Shown here piece after piece: positions 35,372-44,117 of a DNA stretch of 64,000 bases. The translations under genes and the position numbers were made by a program. Numbering within the stretch: position 1 is the first letter of the stretch; every line of letters begins with the position of its first letter. Location of the stretch: the NCBI RefSeq assembly GCF_016127015.1, contig NZ_CP065972.1:868001-932000 (forward strand). The letters are read 5' to 3'. Below the pieces are notes generated by a model that had not been told where the DNA came from, searched no databases, and saw only the letters and a list, made by a program, of their open reading frames with translations. This DNA comes from Corynebacterium tuberculostearicum (lineage in GTDB: Bacteria > Actinomycetota > Actinomycetes > Mycobacteriales > Mycobacteriaceae).

Positions 35372-36802
35372 ATGAGGACACTTCCTGCACCATCAGATCC
35401 CAGGTGGCTGCTAAAGACTGTCTTTTCTCGTCCATCCCTCACCGTGCCGGCTGCACTCTGCATGGCTGTATCTTTTCTGCTTAACGGATCGACTCCAGTG
35501 ATAGTGGGACATGCCATTGATGAAGCTGTCTCGGAAGGAGACGTTGACCGACTAGGCATGTGGCTAGTGGTATTGGGGGTAGCTTTTGGCCTTAATGCCA
35601 TAGCCGCATGGTTCGGACGCGGCCTCAACGCGCGAGCCATGCTAGTAATTGGGCACGATCTTCGCATGGCCATCACGGATAGGATTCAGGATCCGCGGGG
35701 CATTGCAGGCGAGCCCCGCAGCGCCGGCGAACTGCTTGCCATCGCCTCCACAGACGCACGGCGCGTGCAGAATGCCGTTATGATGACGGTCTTTCCCGTC
35801 GCTGAGATCGCTGCCATTGTGTATGTGGCGATCATGGCTAGCCGTATTAACCTGCCTTTAGGCATCGCCATTTTGTGTGGCGGGCCGTTAATGCTGTGGG
35901 GCTCAGTGCGCGCGGCAAAGCCTCTGCGCACGCGTTCCGGAATCCGCCAAGCGGCGTTGGCGAAGGCCAGTTCCATGGCCACCGATGTGGTCCAGGGCCT
36001 GCGGATCCTTAAGGGCCTGGGTGCAGTAGCCACTGTCAGTAACCGATATTCCACGGTGTCTGAAGCTGCCTTCGAACGAACAGTAGAGGCCAATGCTGCC
36101 CACGCGCGACTTAATGCGACTACGGAGATTGTGGGCTCGGTGTATGTCATTGCGGTGGGCATTGGTGCAGGCGTGATGGCCATGTACTCCATGATGAGCG
36201 TAGGTGAACTCATTACGGTTATCGGCCTCACGCAATTCATTATCACCCCGATGACGATGCTGGGCCGAAATATCGCTTCGCGGTGGGCGGCCGCACAGGC
36301 AAGCGCAGAGCGTATTATTGCCGTCCTCGCCGCACCCGGGGTAGAGAAAAGTGAACCGCAGGTTCCGGCCCTCGCTCCTGGGGTCAACGTGGTGCCCGAG
36401 CCTATTCCAGAGGATCTCATCTTCTTGCCGCGCGAGCGGTTCTTGGTTGTTCCACGCGAAACTATGCTTTTTGAGGGGACCGTGCGGGACAATATTCATC
36501 CGGATAGCGCAAGGGCACAACGGGCCCTCTTCGTAGCTGCAGGGGAAGATATACCGGGCGGGTTGGACCGCGAGGTGGGAGAAGGCGGCCGAAACCTCTC
36601 CGGCGGACAACAACAGCGGGTAGCGCTGGCACGAGCCATTGCTGCGGACGCGGAGATCTTAGTTTTAGCCGATCCAACAACCGCCGTGGACTCGGTGACC
36701 GAGCAGGAAATTGCCCAGCGGGTGGCGCATCACCGCGGGCCTAAGCCCACGCTTTTCTTCACCACCTCGCCGGCGTGGGCAGCAGTAGGAGCGGAGCTAT
36801 GA
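35372..36802 (+). CDS. ABC exporter half A: membrane domain plus ATPase domain lacking Walker A
   Basis: 476 residues from the ATG at 35372. Residues 20-305 form a six-helix exporter-type membrane domain. The nucleotide-binding domain is cut down: only about 40 residues separate the membrane domain from the Q-loop region (VPRETMLFEGT at 360-370, where the usual Gln is Arg), so the whole Walker A segment is missing. The Walker B Asp is lost (LVLADPTTAVD at 430-440) and the H-loop His is Thr (FFTTS, 462-466). Yet the signature LSGGQQQR at 409-416 is perfect. It overlaps the partner gene by four bases. No frameshift is needed to read it. Confidence 0.88.
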   Translation: MRTLPAPSDPRWLLKTVFSRPSLTVPAALCMAVSFLLNGSTPVIVGHAIDEAVSEGDVDRLGMWLVVLGVAFGLNAIAAWFGRGLNARAMLVIGHDLRMAITDRIQDPRGIAGEPRSAGELLAIASTDARRVQNAVMMTVFPVAEIAAIVYVAIMASRINLPLGIAILCGGPLMLWGSVRAAKPLRTRSGIRQAALAKASSMATDVVQGLRILKGLGAVATVSNRYSTVSEAAFERTVEANAAHARLNATTEIVGSVYVIAVGIGAGVMAMYSMMSVGELITVIGLTQFIITPMTMLGRNIASRWAAAQASAERIIAVLAAPGVEKSEPQVPALAPGVNVVPEPIPEDLIFLPRERFLVVPRETMLFEGTVRDNIHPDSARAQRALFVAAGEDIPGGLDREVGEGGRNLSGGQQQRVALARAIAADAEILVLADPTTAVDSVTEQEIAQRVAHHRGPKPTLFFTTSPAWAAVGAEL

Positions 36803-38544
36803 TGCGGTTTCCTACGGCCTCCTGGCCTCAAGTGCGTAAGGAAGTGGGTCGCCAGCTTTCCGATGTCCCCGCCGCCCGCTGCCAAGCCGCAGCGGCCTTA
36901 GCCTTGCTTACCGCAGGGGCCGGCAGCAATGTAGCGATTCCCATCCTGTTGGGAAAGATCGTCGACGCAGTCATTACTCAGGGCACCATTGTGCCCATTG
37001 GTATTTCCTTAGTTCTGGTGGCCGCGGTCTCGGCATTGTTTTCCGCGGCAGGGTTCTATGTCCTTTCGCGCCAGAGCGAACGCGTGATCTCCGCTTTGCG
37101 CGAAGATATGGTTTCTACCGCTCTCCGCCTGCCTACCCACCGTGTGGAGGAAGCCGGCACTGGGGATTTGGTCTCTCGCTCGACCGACGACGTAGCAGAA
37201 CTATCGGCAGCCGTAACTGAGACCGTCCCCGTGCTGGCGAAATCTGCCTTCGCCATCGCAACCACCGGGGTGGCACTAGTTAGCCTCAATTGGCAATACC
37301 TACTGGTAGTAGGCGCAGTTACGCCGCTATATTTCATTGCTGCGCGCCAGTACCTGCAGCGCGCTCCACAACGCTATACCGACGAACGCGCTGCCATGGC
37401 GGAACGGGCACGCAGGCTCCTGGAGGCAATTCGAGGGCGAAAGACTGTGCGCGCCTTTGGCATGGAAGACCAGATGCATGCCGGTATTGAACGTGCCTCC
37501 GCACAGGTGGTGGACAAAGGGTACGCCGCGCGAAGGACAATGATGGTCCTACAGCTATGGATGACGGTCATTGAGCTAGTCATGTTGGTATGCGGTCTGG
37601 TCATCAGCTTTTGGGTGGTGCAGGCTGGGGCGCTCACCGTTGGCGCCGTCACCGCGGCCATGCTCCTTCTCATTCGCTTGCGGGGTCCGCTCATGGGATT
37701 GATGCGAGTAGTCGATACCGTTCAATCCGGCTATGCCTCCCTGTCTCGGATAGTTGGGGTGGTTATGGATCCACCACGGGCGGTACCAGACTTCGGCGCC
37801 CCGGCCTCAGGTGGAGTTGCCGAATTAAAAGAAGTGAGCTTCAGCTACGATGACGGCGGCTGGGCTGTGCAAGACGTGAACCTTAAGCTTCCCGCTGGAC
37901 ACACCGTAGCTTTAGTGGGAGCCTCTGGTGCGGGAAAGACCACGGTCGCTGCTCTTCTGGCCGGACTGCGAGTCCCGGCTACCGGAACAGTCTTGGTGGA
38001 CGGAGTAGAGGTCTCGGCCCTTTCTGATTCCGAAAGGGTGGCGCGTTTAGCGATGATTTCCCAAGAGGTTCACGTATTCTCAGGAACCCTGCGCGAAGAT
38101 TTGTCCTTGGCCGCCCCGCAAGCCTCAGACGCACAAATGGAAGATGCACTACAGCGCGTCGGCGCACAGTGGTATGCGCGGTTAGAGGAGGGCCTAGATG
38201 CGGTCATTGGAGCTCGGGGAATCCACCTTGACCCAGTAGCAGCACAGCAGCTTGCGCTGGCGCGAATATTGCTTTTAGATCCCAAGATCGTCATCATGGA
38301 TGAGGCCACCGCAGAGGCCGGTTCGGTGGGGGCGGAAGCTCTGGAAGAAGCCGCGACAGAGGTCACCCGTAGGCGAACCGCACTGATAGTGGCGCACCGT
38401 TTAGACCAAGCCGCACGAGCCGATAGCATCGCCGTGATGGATAACGGGCGGGTAGTGGAGCAAGGCAGTCACCACGAACTGTTAGATTATGGTGGCCGCT
38501 ATAAGCAACTATGGACCGCATGGCAGAAGGGACGACAGAGATGA
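36799..38544 (+). CDS. ABC exporter half B: complete Walker motifs, degenerate signature
   Basis: 581 residues from the ATG at 36799 (ATGA overlap with half A). Exporter-type membrane domain about 30-315. Walker A GASGAGKTT is at 374-382, Q-loop Gln at 422, Walker B IVIMDE at 497-502 and H-loop His at 533 are all intact. Where LSGGQ should be, it reads LDPVAAQQ (477-484). Half A supplies the missing signature and lacks what this half has, so the pair should form one working ATP site and one dead site. Substrate unknown. The stop overlaps the esterase gene by four bases. Confidence 0.9.
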   Translation: MMRFPTASWPQVRKEVGRQLSDVPAARCQAAAALALLTAGAGSNVAIPILLGKIVDAVITQGTIVPIGISLVLVAAVSALFSAAGFYVLSRQSERVISALREDMVSTALRLPTHRVEEAGTGDLVSRSTDDVAELSAAVTETVPVLAKSAFAIATTGVALVSLNWQYLLVVGAVTPLYFIAARQYLQRAPQRYTDERAAMAERARRLLEAIRGRKTVRAFGMEDQMHAGIERASAQVVDKGYAARRTMMVLQLWMTVIELVMLVCGLVISFWVVQAGALTVGAVTAAMLLLIRLRGPLMGLMRVVDTVQSGYASLSRIVGVVMDPPRAVPDFGAPASGGVAELKEVSFSYDDGGWAVQDVNLKLPAGHTVALVGASGAGKTTVAALLAGLRVPATGTVLVDGVEVSALSDSERVARLAMISQEVHVFSGTLREDLSLAAPQASDAQMEDALQRVGAQWYARLEEGLDAVIGARGIHLDPVAAQQLALARILLLDPKIVIMDEATAEAGSVGAEALEEAATEVTRRRTALIVAHRLDQAARADSIAVMDNGRVVEQGSHHELLDYGGRYKQLWTAWQKGRQR

Positions 38545-39500
38545 ACGTGAGGTCGCTACGGGCCCTAGTTGGTGCGGTAGCAGTGAGTTTCCTTGCGGTT
38601 GCCGGCGCATCATGTTCGGCCGACTCGCCCGACTCCGCGCCCCAAGCAGTCCCAACTGAGACGAAAAACTTAGGGATTCCAACCTCCGCACCGCTAAGCG
38701 GACCCGAGCCAGGAAGCTATACCACCGTTAATCTGCCATCGGGCCGTTCCTTTATCCTCAGCGTGCCCAAGGACTACACGGGGGAGAAAAAGTGGCCCAT
38801 CGTCCTGGCCTTTCCAGGCTGGGGACAATCTGCCGAAAATCTCCGTGGCTATTCCCGCCTCGATGCCGCTGATGCCATCACTGTTTTCGCAGAAGGTAAA
38901 AAGAAGGCTTGGAGCCCAGCTCCTTATGCCAAGACGTCAACCGCAGAAGACAAAAAATTTGTTCGCGACATCATTGATGCCGTTCGAGCAACGTATAGGG
39001 TAGATGACTCCCGGATTTTTGCTACCGGCATGTCGAACGGCGGCGGGTTTGCCGCCTACCTGGCCTGTCAGATGCCCGATGTTTTTAAGTCCGTGGCTAC
39101 CGTTTCCGCTGCCTACTACCAAGATATTCTTAAAGACTGTGCCCATTCCCCCGTGGGGCGATTGGATATTCACGGCACCGTGGATCCCGTGGTGGGTTAC
39201 TACGGTGGAACGCGCCATAAGACCAAGTACTATTCCGTGGAATCCGTGCTGGAACAAGACCGTAAACGCAATGGTTGCTCTACCAAGGTCGATACGACCC
39301 GCCTGGTCAACAATGCACTCGATATGAAGTGGAGCGGCTGTACCGCACCGCTTGAACACATCCGTATCGCCGGAGGCTCACACGTATGGCCCGGTGGTAC
39401 AGCAGACGCGCACAATGAGGTAGGCAAATTCTTCGCTACCGACCGCGTCCTAGACTTCTTCGGCATTCCCGGTCGCCCGTCCGGTACCGCACAGACTTAG
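38541..39500 (+). CDS. Exported esterase, LpqC / PHB-depolymerase-like
   Basis: 319 residues from the ATG at 38541. The N-terminal signal peptide (about 1-28) ends in GASC, a weak lipobox, so it may be a lipoprotein. The alpha/beta-hydrolase nucleophile is the Ser in GMSNGGGFAAY; family features include PIVLAFPGWGQS, DIHGTVDPVVGY and the catalytic His in GGSHVWPGG. Such enzymes cleave ester bonds (feruloyl, polyhydroxybutyrate-like). It is translationally coupled to the ABC exporter, so the exporter cargo may be an ester-linked compound. That is inference. Confidence 0.82.
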   Translation: MNVRSLRALVGAVAVSFLAVAGASCSADSPDSAPQAVPTETKNLGIPTSAPLSGPEPGSYTTVNLPSGRSFILSVPKDYTGEKKWPIVLAFPGWGQSAENLRGYSRLDAADAITVFAEGKKKAWSPAPYAKTSTAEDKKFVRDIIDAVRATYRVDDSRIFATGMSNGGGFAAYLACQMPDVFKSVATVSAAYYQDILKDCAHSPVGRLDIHGTVDPVVGYYGGTRHKTKYYSVESVLEQDRKRNGCSTKVDTTRLVNNALDMKWSGCTAPLEHIRIAGGSHVWPGGTADAHNEVGKFFATDRVLDFFGIPGRPSGTAQT

Positions 39501-40756
39501 TCCTGGCGATAGACCTGAAAGGATGCGCCTGGAACCTTGCGCACCCTTTCAATGCAAATGTCTGCCACGGTAGAAAAGCCCGCGCGATGAGCAGCGCTAC
39601 GCGGGGAGGTTGGCTCTGGTATTTGCACAAGGTGAAAAGACCGAGTGCCCCCATCGTCGTTATTGAGTTCCACTACAGCCTGTGCAGTGGTGCCGGAGCC
39701 CGCGAAAAAGTCGAGGACGCGCGCATCCTTTCCACCTGCAATGGAAATGAGGTGCTTAATCAAGCGCACCGGTTTTGGAAACTCGAAAATGCCCTCTAGC
39801 CCCATTACGTCTTCAGCATCGCGCCGGCCAGTGCGGGTCACCCCAAAGCGCTCCCCGTCCAAGATGGAGCGGGGGCGTGCTCCCACCTTCTGATAGTTCT
39901 TGGTATAAACAAACCCTCGGCGGAAGACGAGCTCATCGAAGCGCTGTTCAACCATATCTCGGCCCCAGCGCCAACGGGCGACTTTTTCTTTTCCCACCGG
40001 CTGGTCCGGCCAATATTCCTTGCCGTCGGGCCCGGAGATAGGGAAGTCGAGGGAGGGGAGGTACCCAAGGGTTTTAGAGTCCAACCGCACCAAGGAGTAC
40101 TTCCCTTTGTCATCCTCATGGTTGTATTTGGTGGAAGTGTGGCCAAGGAGATCGACATTGAATCCAGGGTTATCAGGAGTACGGGCGTAGCACAGAATAT
40201 ATTCGTGCTCTACCACCGCGTACTTAGAATCATTCTTGCCGGTTCCTGCCTTTTTCCAAATCAATTGGCCGGCAAAGCACTCCTCTCCAAAAACTTCATC
40301 GAGTACCTTGCGGGTATTGGCTACTTCGTCCTCTCCAATGGATACGAAAATAAAACCATTTGTTGACAATACTTGCCGGGCCAAGATGAGCCGGGGAAGC
40401 ATCATAGACAACCATTGCGAGTGCCACTCTGCATAGCTCCCCGAGCGCATCTGCCGGCGCAAACGGTAATTGTCGCGGTAGACAAAGTCTTTTCCGGTGT
40501 TATAGGGAGGATCTATGTAAATGACGTCAAAGAGCTCTCCGCGGCTGGCAAGTTCCTGAAGTACTGGAAGATTATCTGCGGCAATAATCGCGTTGTCAGC
40601 GCCGACAGCTGTACTGAGCGCAGAATCACGCGTGAAATGGCGTGGCAGAGGGGTGCTAGCAGCTGCTCGAGCTGCCTCCTTGCCCGGCCATACTAAGCCA
40701 AAGAATTCCATGCCCGTCTCCGGAGTAGATAGTCGCGCTGGGTTAGTGGAAGCCAT
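39497..40756 (-). CDS. Site-specific DNA methyltransferase, beta class, no nuclease partner seen
   Basis: 419 residues. Motif IV DPPYNTGKDF at 82-91 comes before motif I FAGSGTT at 351-357, the order of beta-class N6-adenine/N4-cytosine methyltransferases; the closest type is Mod of type III systems, which are usually longer. No restriction gene (Res helicase or endonuclease) lies on either side. It may be a regulatory or orphan methylase, or the remains of a restriction system. Its 3' end overlaps the esterase gene by four bases, tail to tail. Confidence 0.85.
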   Translation of the reverse strand: MASTNPARLSTPETGMEFFGLVWPGKEAARAAASTPLPRHFTRDSALSTAVGADNAIIAADNLPVLQELASRGELFDVIYIDPPYNTGKDFVYRDNYRLRRQMRSGSYAEWHSQWLSMMLPRLILARQVLSTNGFIFVSIGEDEVANTRKVLDEVFGEECFAGQLIWKKAGTGKNDSKYAVVEHEYILCYARTPDNPGFNVDLLGHTSTKYNHEDDKGKYSLVRLDSKTLGYLPSLDFPISGPDGKEYWPDQPVGKEKVARWRWGRDMVEQRFDELVFRRGFVYTKNYQKVGARPRSILDGERFGVTRTGRRDAEDVMGLEGIFEFPKPVRLIKHLISIAGGKDARVLDFFAGSGTTAQAVVELNNDDGGTRSFHLVQIPEPTSPRSAAHRAGFSTVADICIERVRKVPGASFQVYRQD

Positions 40757-41091
40757 GGTGCAGTGCCTTCGTCGGAGAATCGTCGATACCGTCTAACGCT
40801 ATCATTTGCAAGACTTAGGAAAATTGGCCTTTGGCTAAAATACTTCACCGCTTTTCCTTAAGCATAGCTAGGGCCGGGCTAAAGCAGCAGGCCCTATTGG
40901 GTGGTCGTTAGGCTGCGGGGGTGTCCACATACCCCTGAGGGCAACTTGGATATGGAGTAGTAAAACTTATTTGGTCTAGTGACCCAAAGAACTTTTCGGT
41001 GGCATGTTGGCCCAAGTGTCGGTACGTTGGGGCGTGTTGCCGGACATGGCAGCTTTTAGATAAAGCTAGAACTAGAAGAAAGGATAACCAC
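40757..41091 (+). promoter_or_regulatory. Intergenic region with a palindromic operator-like site before the small protein gene
   Basis: No gene seen in 335 bp. A hairpin AGGGCC...GGCCCT lies at about 40870-40895. The clearest signal is AGCTTT-TAGAT-AAAGCT at 41051-41067, a perfect 6-bp inverted repeat whose centre contains TAGATA, a likely -10 box about 30 bp before the ATG. A ribosome site AGAAAGGA lies at about 41076-41083. Regulator binding over the promoter is inferred. Confidence 0.5.
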
Positions 41092-41265
41092 ATGGGTATC
41101 TTCGATAAGGCAAAGGACGCACTGAACTCCGATAAGGGCGAAGAGCTCAGCGACAAGGGCTTGGACAAGGCAGCTGACGCGGCTAAGGACAAGCTCGGCG
41201 AGGACAAGGCCGACCAGATCGACAAGGCTCGTGACGCAGCTGACGGCAAGCTCGGTAACGAGTAA
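41092..41265 (+). CDS. MT0933-type small protein (putative antitoxin family)
   Basis: 57 residues, very charged, composed of repeated helical DKA/KDK units (MGIFDKAKDALNSDKGEE and later DKADQIDKARDAADG). It matches the pattern of the mycobacterial MT0933/Rv0909-like antitoxin family and also resembles CsbD-like stress proteins in composition. No toxin gene is adjacent. It has its own promoter and strong terminators, which suggests high or regulated expression. Confidence 0.7.
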   Translation: MGIFDKAKDALNSDKGEELSDKGLDKAADAAKDKLGEDKADQIDKARDAADGKLGNE

Positions 41266-41270
41266 ATAGC

Positions 41271-41310
41271 TTCGCCCGCTTAAAGGGCGAATGGCTACTT
41301 TTTATTTTGG
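41271..41310 (+). terminator. Terminator of the small protein gene
   Basis: TTCGCCC (41271-41277) and GGGCGAA (41285-41291) form a 7-bp stem, followed by TGGCTACTTTTTATTTT. Confidence 0.7.
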
Positions 41311-41338
41311 CCCCCAGCCCGCAAGGGCTGGGGGCCAA
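41307..41338. terminator. Very stable 14-bp hairpin with GCAA tetraloop
   Basis: Left arm 41307-41320 (TTGGCCCCCAGCCC), loop GCAA, right arm 41325-41338; all 14 pairs match. There is no T run after it on either strand, so it may be a transcript 3'-end stabiliser or a transcription block, not a classic terminator. Confidence 0.75.
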
Positions 41339-41340
41339 AG

Positions 41341-41400
41341 CTATATAAAGACCAGCAGCATAAAGCTGGCAAAGGTCTATATAGGTGCTTCCACCTTTTT
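41341..41400. repeat. Further nested hairpins before the IS21 element
   Basis: CTATAT..AGACC (41341-41353) pairs with GGTCTATATAG (41374-41384), with an inner CCAGC/GCTGG stem. It is directly followed by AGGTG-CTTC-CACCT (41383-41396) and a T run (41396-41400), a normal terminator on the plus strand. The IS target starts four bases later. Confidence 0.6.
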
Positions 41401-41512
41401 ATGGGTGATGTCAGATGCGAGTTTTTGGTACCGGTGTTCTGGGGACTCGGTACTGTCGTGTTCCGGGTAGTTGGTACCGGGCCGAGGGGTGCGTCGGCCC
41501 GGACCGTTAGTC

Positions 41513-42271
41513 TTAGTTGTCTGGGGTGGTGGGTGCGGTGGCTTTGCGCATGTCGAAGTCTCCGATATGGATTCGGTGGCCGTTGTTGAGGCGGCTTACG
41601 AGTGAATCGGCTCCGACTCTGTCTGGCAGTGTTTCAACCCAGTAGGCGGCGGCTGATTGGGAGGAGATCAGTGTTGGGAGCCTTCCGTCGCGGTCGAATA
41701 TGATCTTGGTTAGGTCTTCTTGCCCGCGCTGGTTGATGCTGATGGTCATAAAGTCGTCGATGATAAGGACATCGACGTTGATCAGTTTCCGCATTTTATC
41801 GAGGTAGTTTTGGTCAGTCGGTGAGAAGACCGCCAGCATGTCTACAAGTTGATCCAGCCGGTAGTACGCCACGGAATATCCGGCTTTGCATGCGGCGATG
41901 CCGATGGCGCAGGCAATGTATGTCTTGCCTGTTCCGGTCGGTGCGAGGATGTGAATATTGGTCGGGTTTTCCCGCCAGTTGGTTGCTGCGATTCGTTTCA
42001 GCTGGCGCATGTTGATACCGCGTTGTTCTGCCCGGGTGATTTCAGCCAGGCTTGCATCCGGGTATCGGAATTGTGCCTGGGTGATGGCCTTGGCGATATT
42101 GCGCTGTTGGCGTTGTGTGTAGGCTTCTTCGACTGCGGCGAGGAAGATGTCTTCTGGTAGCGCATCCGCATAGGCCTCGTCGTTGACAACCTCGTAGAAG
42201 ATGTCAGCGAAGGTTGATACGCGAAGCTTGCGCATTTTCGCCCGCACAATCTCGTCGTCGATGCTGCTCAT
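41513..42271 (-). CDS. istB: IS21 helper ATPase IstB
   Basis: 252 residues. DnaA/DnaC-like AAA+ ATPase: Walker A APTGTGKT (about 116-123) and Walker B VLIIDDF. It helps IstA choose and engage the target. Strong ribosome site GAAGGAG just upstream, 17 bp after istA. Confidence 0.93.
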   Translation of the reverse strand: MSSIDDEIVRAKMRKLRVSTFADIFYEVVNDEAYADALPEDIFLAAVEEAYTQRQQRNIAKAITQAQFRYPDASLAEITRAEQRGINMRQLKRIAATNWRENPTNIHILAPTGTGKTYIACAIGIAACKAGYSVAYYRLDQLVDMLAVFSPTDQNYLDKMRKLINVDVLIIDDFMTISINQRGQEDLTKIIFDRDGRLPTLISSQSAAAYWVETLPDRVGADSLVSRLNNGHRIHIGDFDMRKATAPTTPDN

Positions 42272-42288
42272 GATTTTTCACACTCCTT

Positions 42289-43896
42289 CTAGTTTTCGTA
42301 GTGGTCAGCAGGCCGGATAAAGACGGCATCGGCCACGTCGCCGGTAAGCGGGGTACTTGGGCGTGGTTGGCGCTTGGACACAGGCTGTGTTTTGGGCCCT
42401 GGTGCCCAGGGATGTTGTTGGGCGTGGGCAATGTCAGTCTGGATGCGTTTGATCACTGCCATTGTTGGGGCCAGTTTCTTGTCCACGACCTGCTGGCATG
42501 CCGGTTCGAGGGTGGCTTTGTTGTGCTTTTTGCCCAGGTTGGCCAGCACGTTGCGTGCCTGGATGAGTCCGCGGGGTACGGCGGCACTATTGCGGTCGAG
42601 GATCATCGCTATGACTGCGTGCGTTGCTGCCCCAAACGACGATGCCCAGGCCAAAAGCTCATCACGGGTAAGCGCCTTGTGGCCTTCATCATCGCCACGC
42701 GGCCCATGCTGAGGGTTTGTGGAATACCGGTATTTGAATCCGTGAAGGCGCGTGTGTTCAGCAACAAGCTGCTCCCCGTTGAAGACGCTCACCAGTTGCG
42801 GGGTGAGCCTGACTGTTACCGATTCTTCTACCAGCTGAAATGGCACTGAATAGTACTGGTAGTCACAGGTGATGTGCCAGTTGCGATCGACTTTAAGCCG
42901 CTTATAAGACACTTCCGTAAACGGCGTCGGCGGAAGGTCTCGCATCATTGGTGCCTCTTCTTTATCAAAGCGCATCTGCCGTGTTGAGCCATCAGGCCGC
43001 GTCATTGCGCCGTTGATATCGACAAGACGCTCCGCGATCGCCTCATTAAGCTCATCAAGGCTATAGAAGACTTCGTTGCTGAAGTAACCCAGGATTTTGG
43101 TGTAGGCGATTTTCACGGCACGCTCTACCGCTGCCTTGTCGCGTGGCCTGCCGGGCCTAGTCGGCACGATCGTGACGCCGTAATAGTCTGCAAACGCTGC
43201 GTAGCGGTCAGTGACTATCCGGTATGTAGAGGTCTTCTTCGGCCGATAAGTCGCCGTAGAAGCATTATCTGGCACGATGACCGCTGGTACTTTGCCAAGA
43301 TAATTCAACGCCTTAACATGGCACTCAATCCACGCCGGCATCTTCTCATTCGCAGCAGCAGTAACGTACATCAGCCCTGAGTACGGGCTGACCGCGACAA
43401 ACAATGACGCCTTGAACACGGTGTCACCACTGGCCTGATCCGTCACTGGCACTTTGTCCCCGGCCCAGTCAACGTAAAGCTCTTGGCCTGGCTCATGGGT
43501 GATAACTTCGACGAGATCGTTGGCACGCAGAAATTCATTGAGCCCACTGCAGAACTGGGAGTACTGGTACTTTGTCTTATCCGTCGGACAAGGCTGCGAC
43601 ACGTAGTCCATCCACAGCTTATGCCTGGTCACATGCTTCGTACTTTTCAGCTTGCGTGCAAGAGCATGAAAATCAGGCTGGTCGTAGGACATCGTCCGCT
43701 TACTCCGGCCATCACTGAATCGATCATCGAACCATCCCGGTGGGAGCTGACGGAAGCGCTCTGGAGTTAGTTCCTCATCGTTGATGACTTTCTTTGCTCG
43801 GGATACTTCTCGTCGTGAACATCCCAATGCATGTGTGATCTGCGCGTAGCTAGCACCATCGAGGCACATCGCGATGATCTGTTTGAAGTTGGCCAC
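42289..43896 (-). CDS. istA: IS21 transposase IstA
   Basis: 535 residues from the GTG at 43896, chosen because AAGGAG lies nine bases upstream; the frame is open to 43962. N-terminal helix-turn-helix (YAQITHALGCSRREVSRAKK). The DDE core has D in YVDWAGDKVPV, D in VIVPDNAST and E in RDKAAVERAVKIAY. It cuts and joins element ends. Full length for the family, no interruptions. Confidence 0.93.
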   Translation of the reverse strand: MANFKQIIAMCLDGASYAQITHALGCSRREVSRAKKVINDEELTPERFRQLPPGWFDDRFSDGRSKRTMSYDQPDFHALARKLKSTKHVTRHKLWMDYVSQPCPTDKTKYQYSQFCSGLNEFLRANDLVEVITHEPGQELYVDWAGDKVPVTDQASGDTVFKASLFVAVSPYSGLMYVTAAANEKMPAWIECHVKALNYLGKVPAVIVPDNASTATYRPKKTSTYRIVTDRYAAFADYYGVTIVPTRPGRPRDKAAVERAVKIAYTKILGYFSNEVFYSLDELNEAIAERLVDINGAMTRPDGSTRQMRFDKEEAPMMRDLPPTPFTEVSYKRLKVDRNWHITCDYQYYSVPFQLVEESVTVRLTPQLVSVFNGEQLVAEHTRLHGFKYRYSTNPQHGPRGDDEGHKALTRDELLAWASSFGAATHAVIAMILDRNSAAVPRGLIQARNVLANLGKKHNKATLEPACQQVVDKKLAPTMAVIKRIQTDIAHAQQHPWAPGPKTQPVSKRQPRPSTPLTGDVADAVFIRPADHYEN

Positions 43897-44117
43897 AAGG
43901 ACCGGCTCCTTCCAAGTAGAAGTTGACGCAACACCAGCGGATTGTGGTGTCGCCAACATCAACTATGAAAGAAAACCCCTTGCAGTACCGGGTACGTGGA
44001 ACACCGGTACCAACTACGCAGACTCGCGGTACCAACTACCCCAAATCGACAGGTGACTCAACTTATAAAGTGAACGTATCCCAAGCAATTTTGCATGAGA
44101 GCGCTAGGATTATATTT

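Larger units (their letters stand above)
41404..44056 (-). mobile_element. IS21-family insertion sequence with 5-bp target duplication
   Basis: The element runs 41409-44051 (2643 bp) and carries istA and istB on the minus strand. Both ends begin TGTC and carry imperfect 25-bp inverted repeats (17 of 25 positions match, ending GGTACCG); further GTAGTTGGTACCG-type repeats lie inside each end, as is usual for IS21. The flanks GGTGA at 41404-41408 and GGTGA at 44052-44056 are a 5-bp target duplication. The ends, genes and duplication look intact, so it may be active and recent. Confidence 0.9.
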
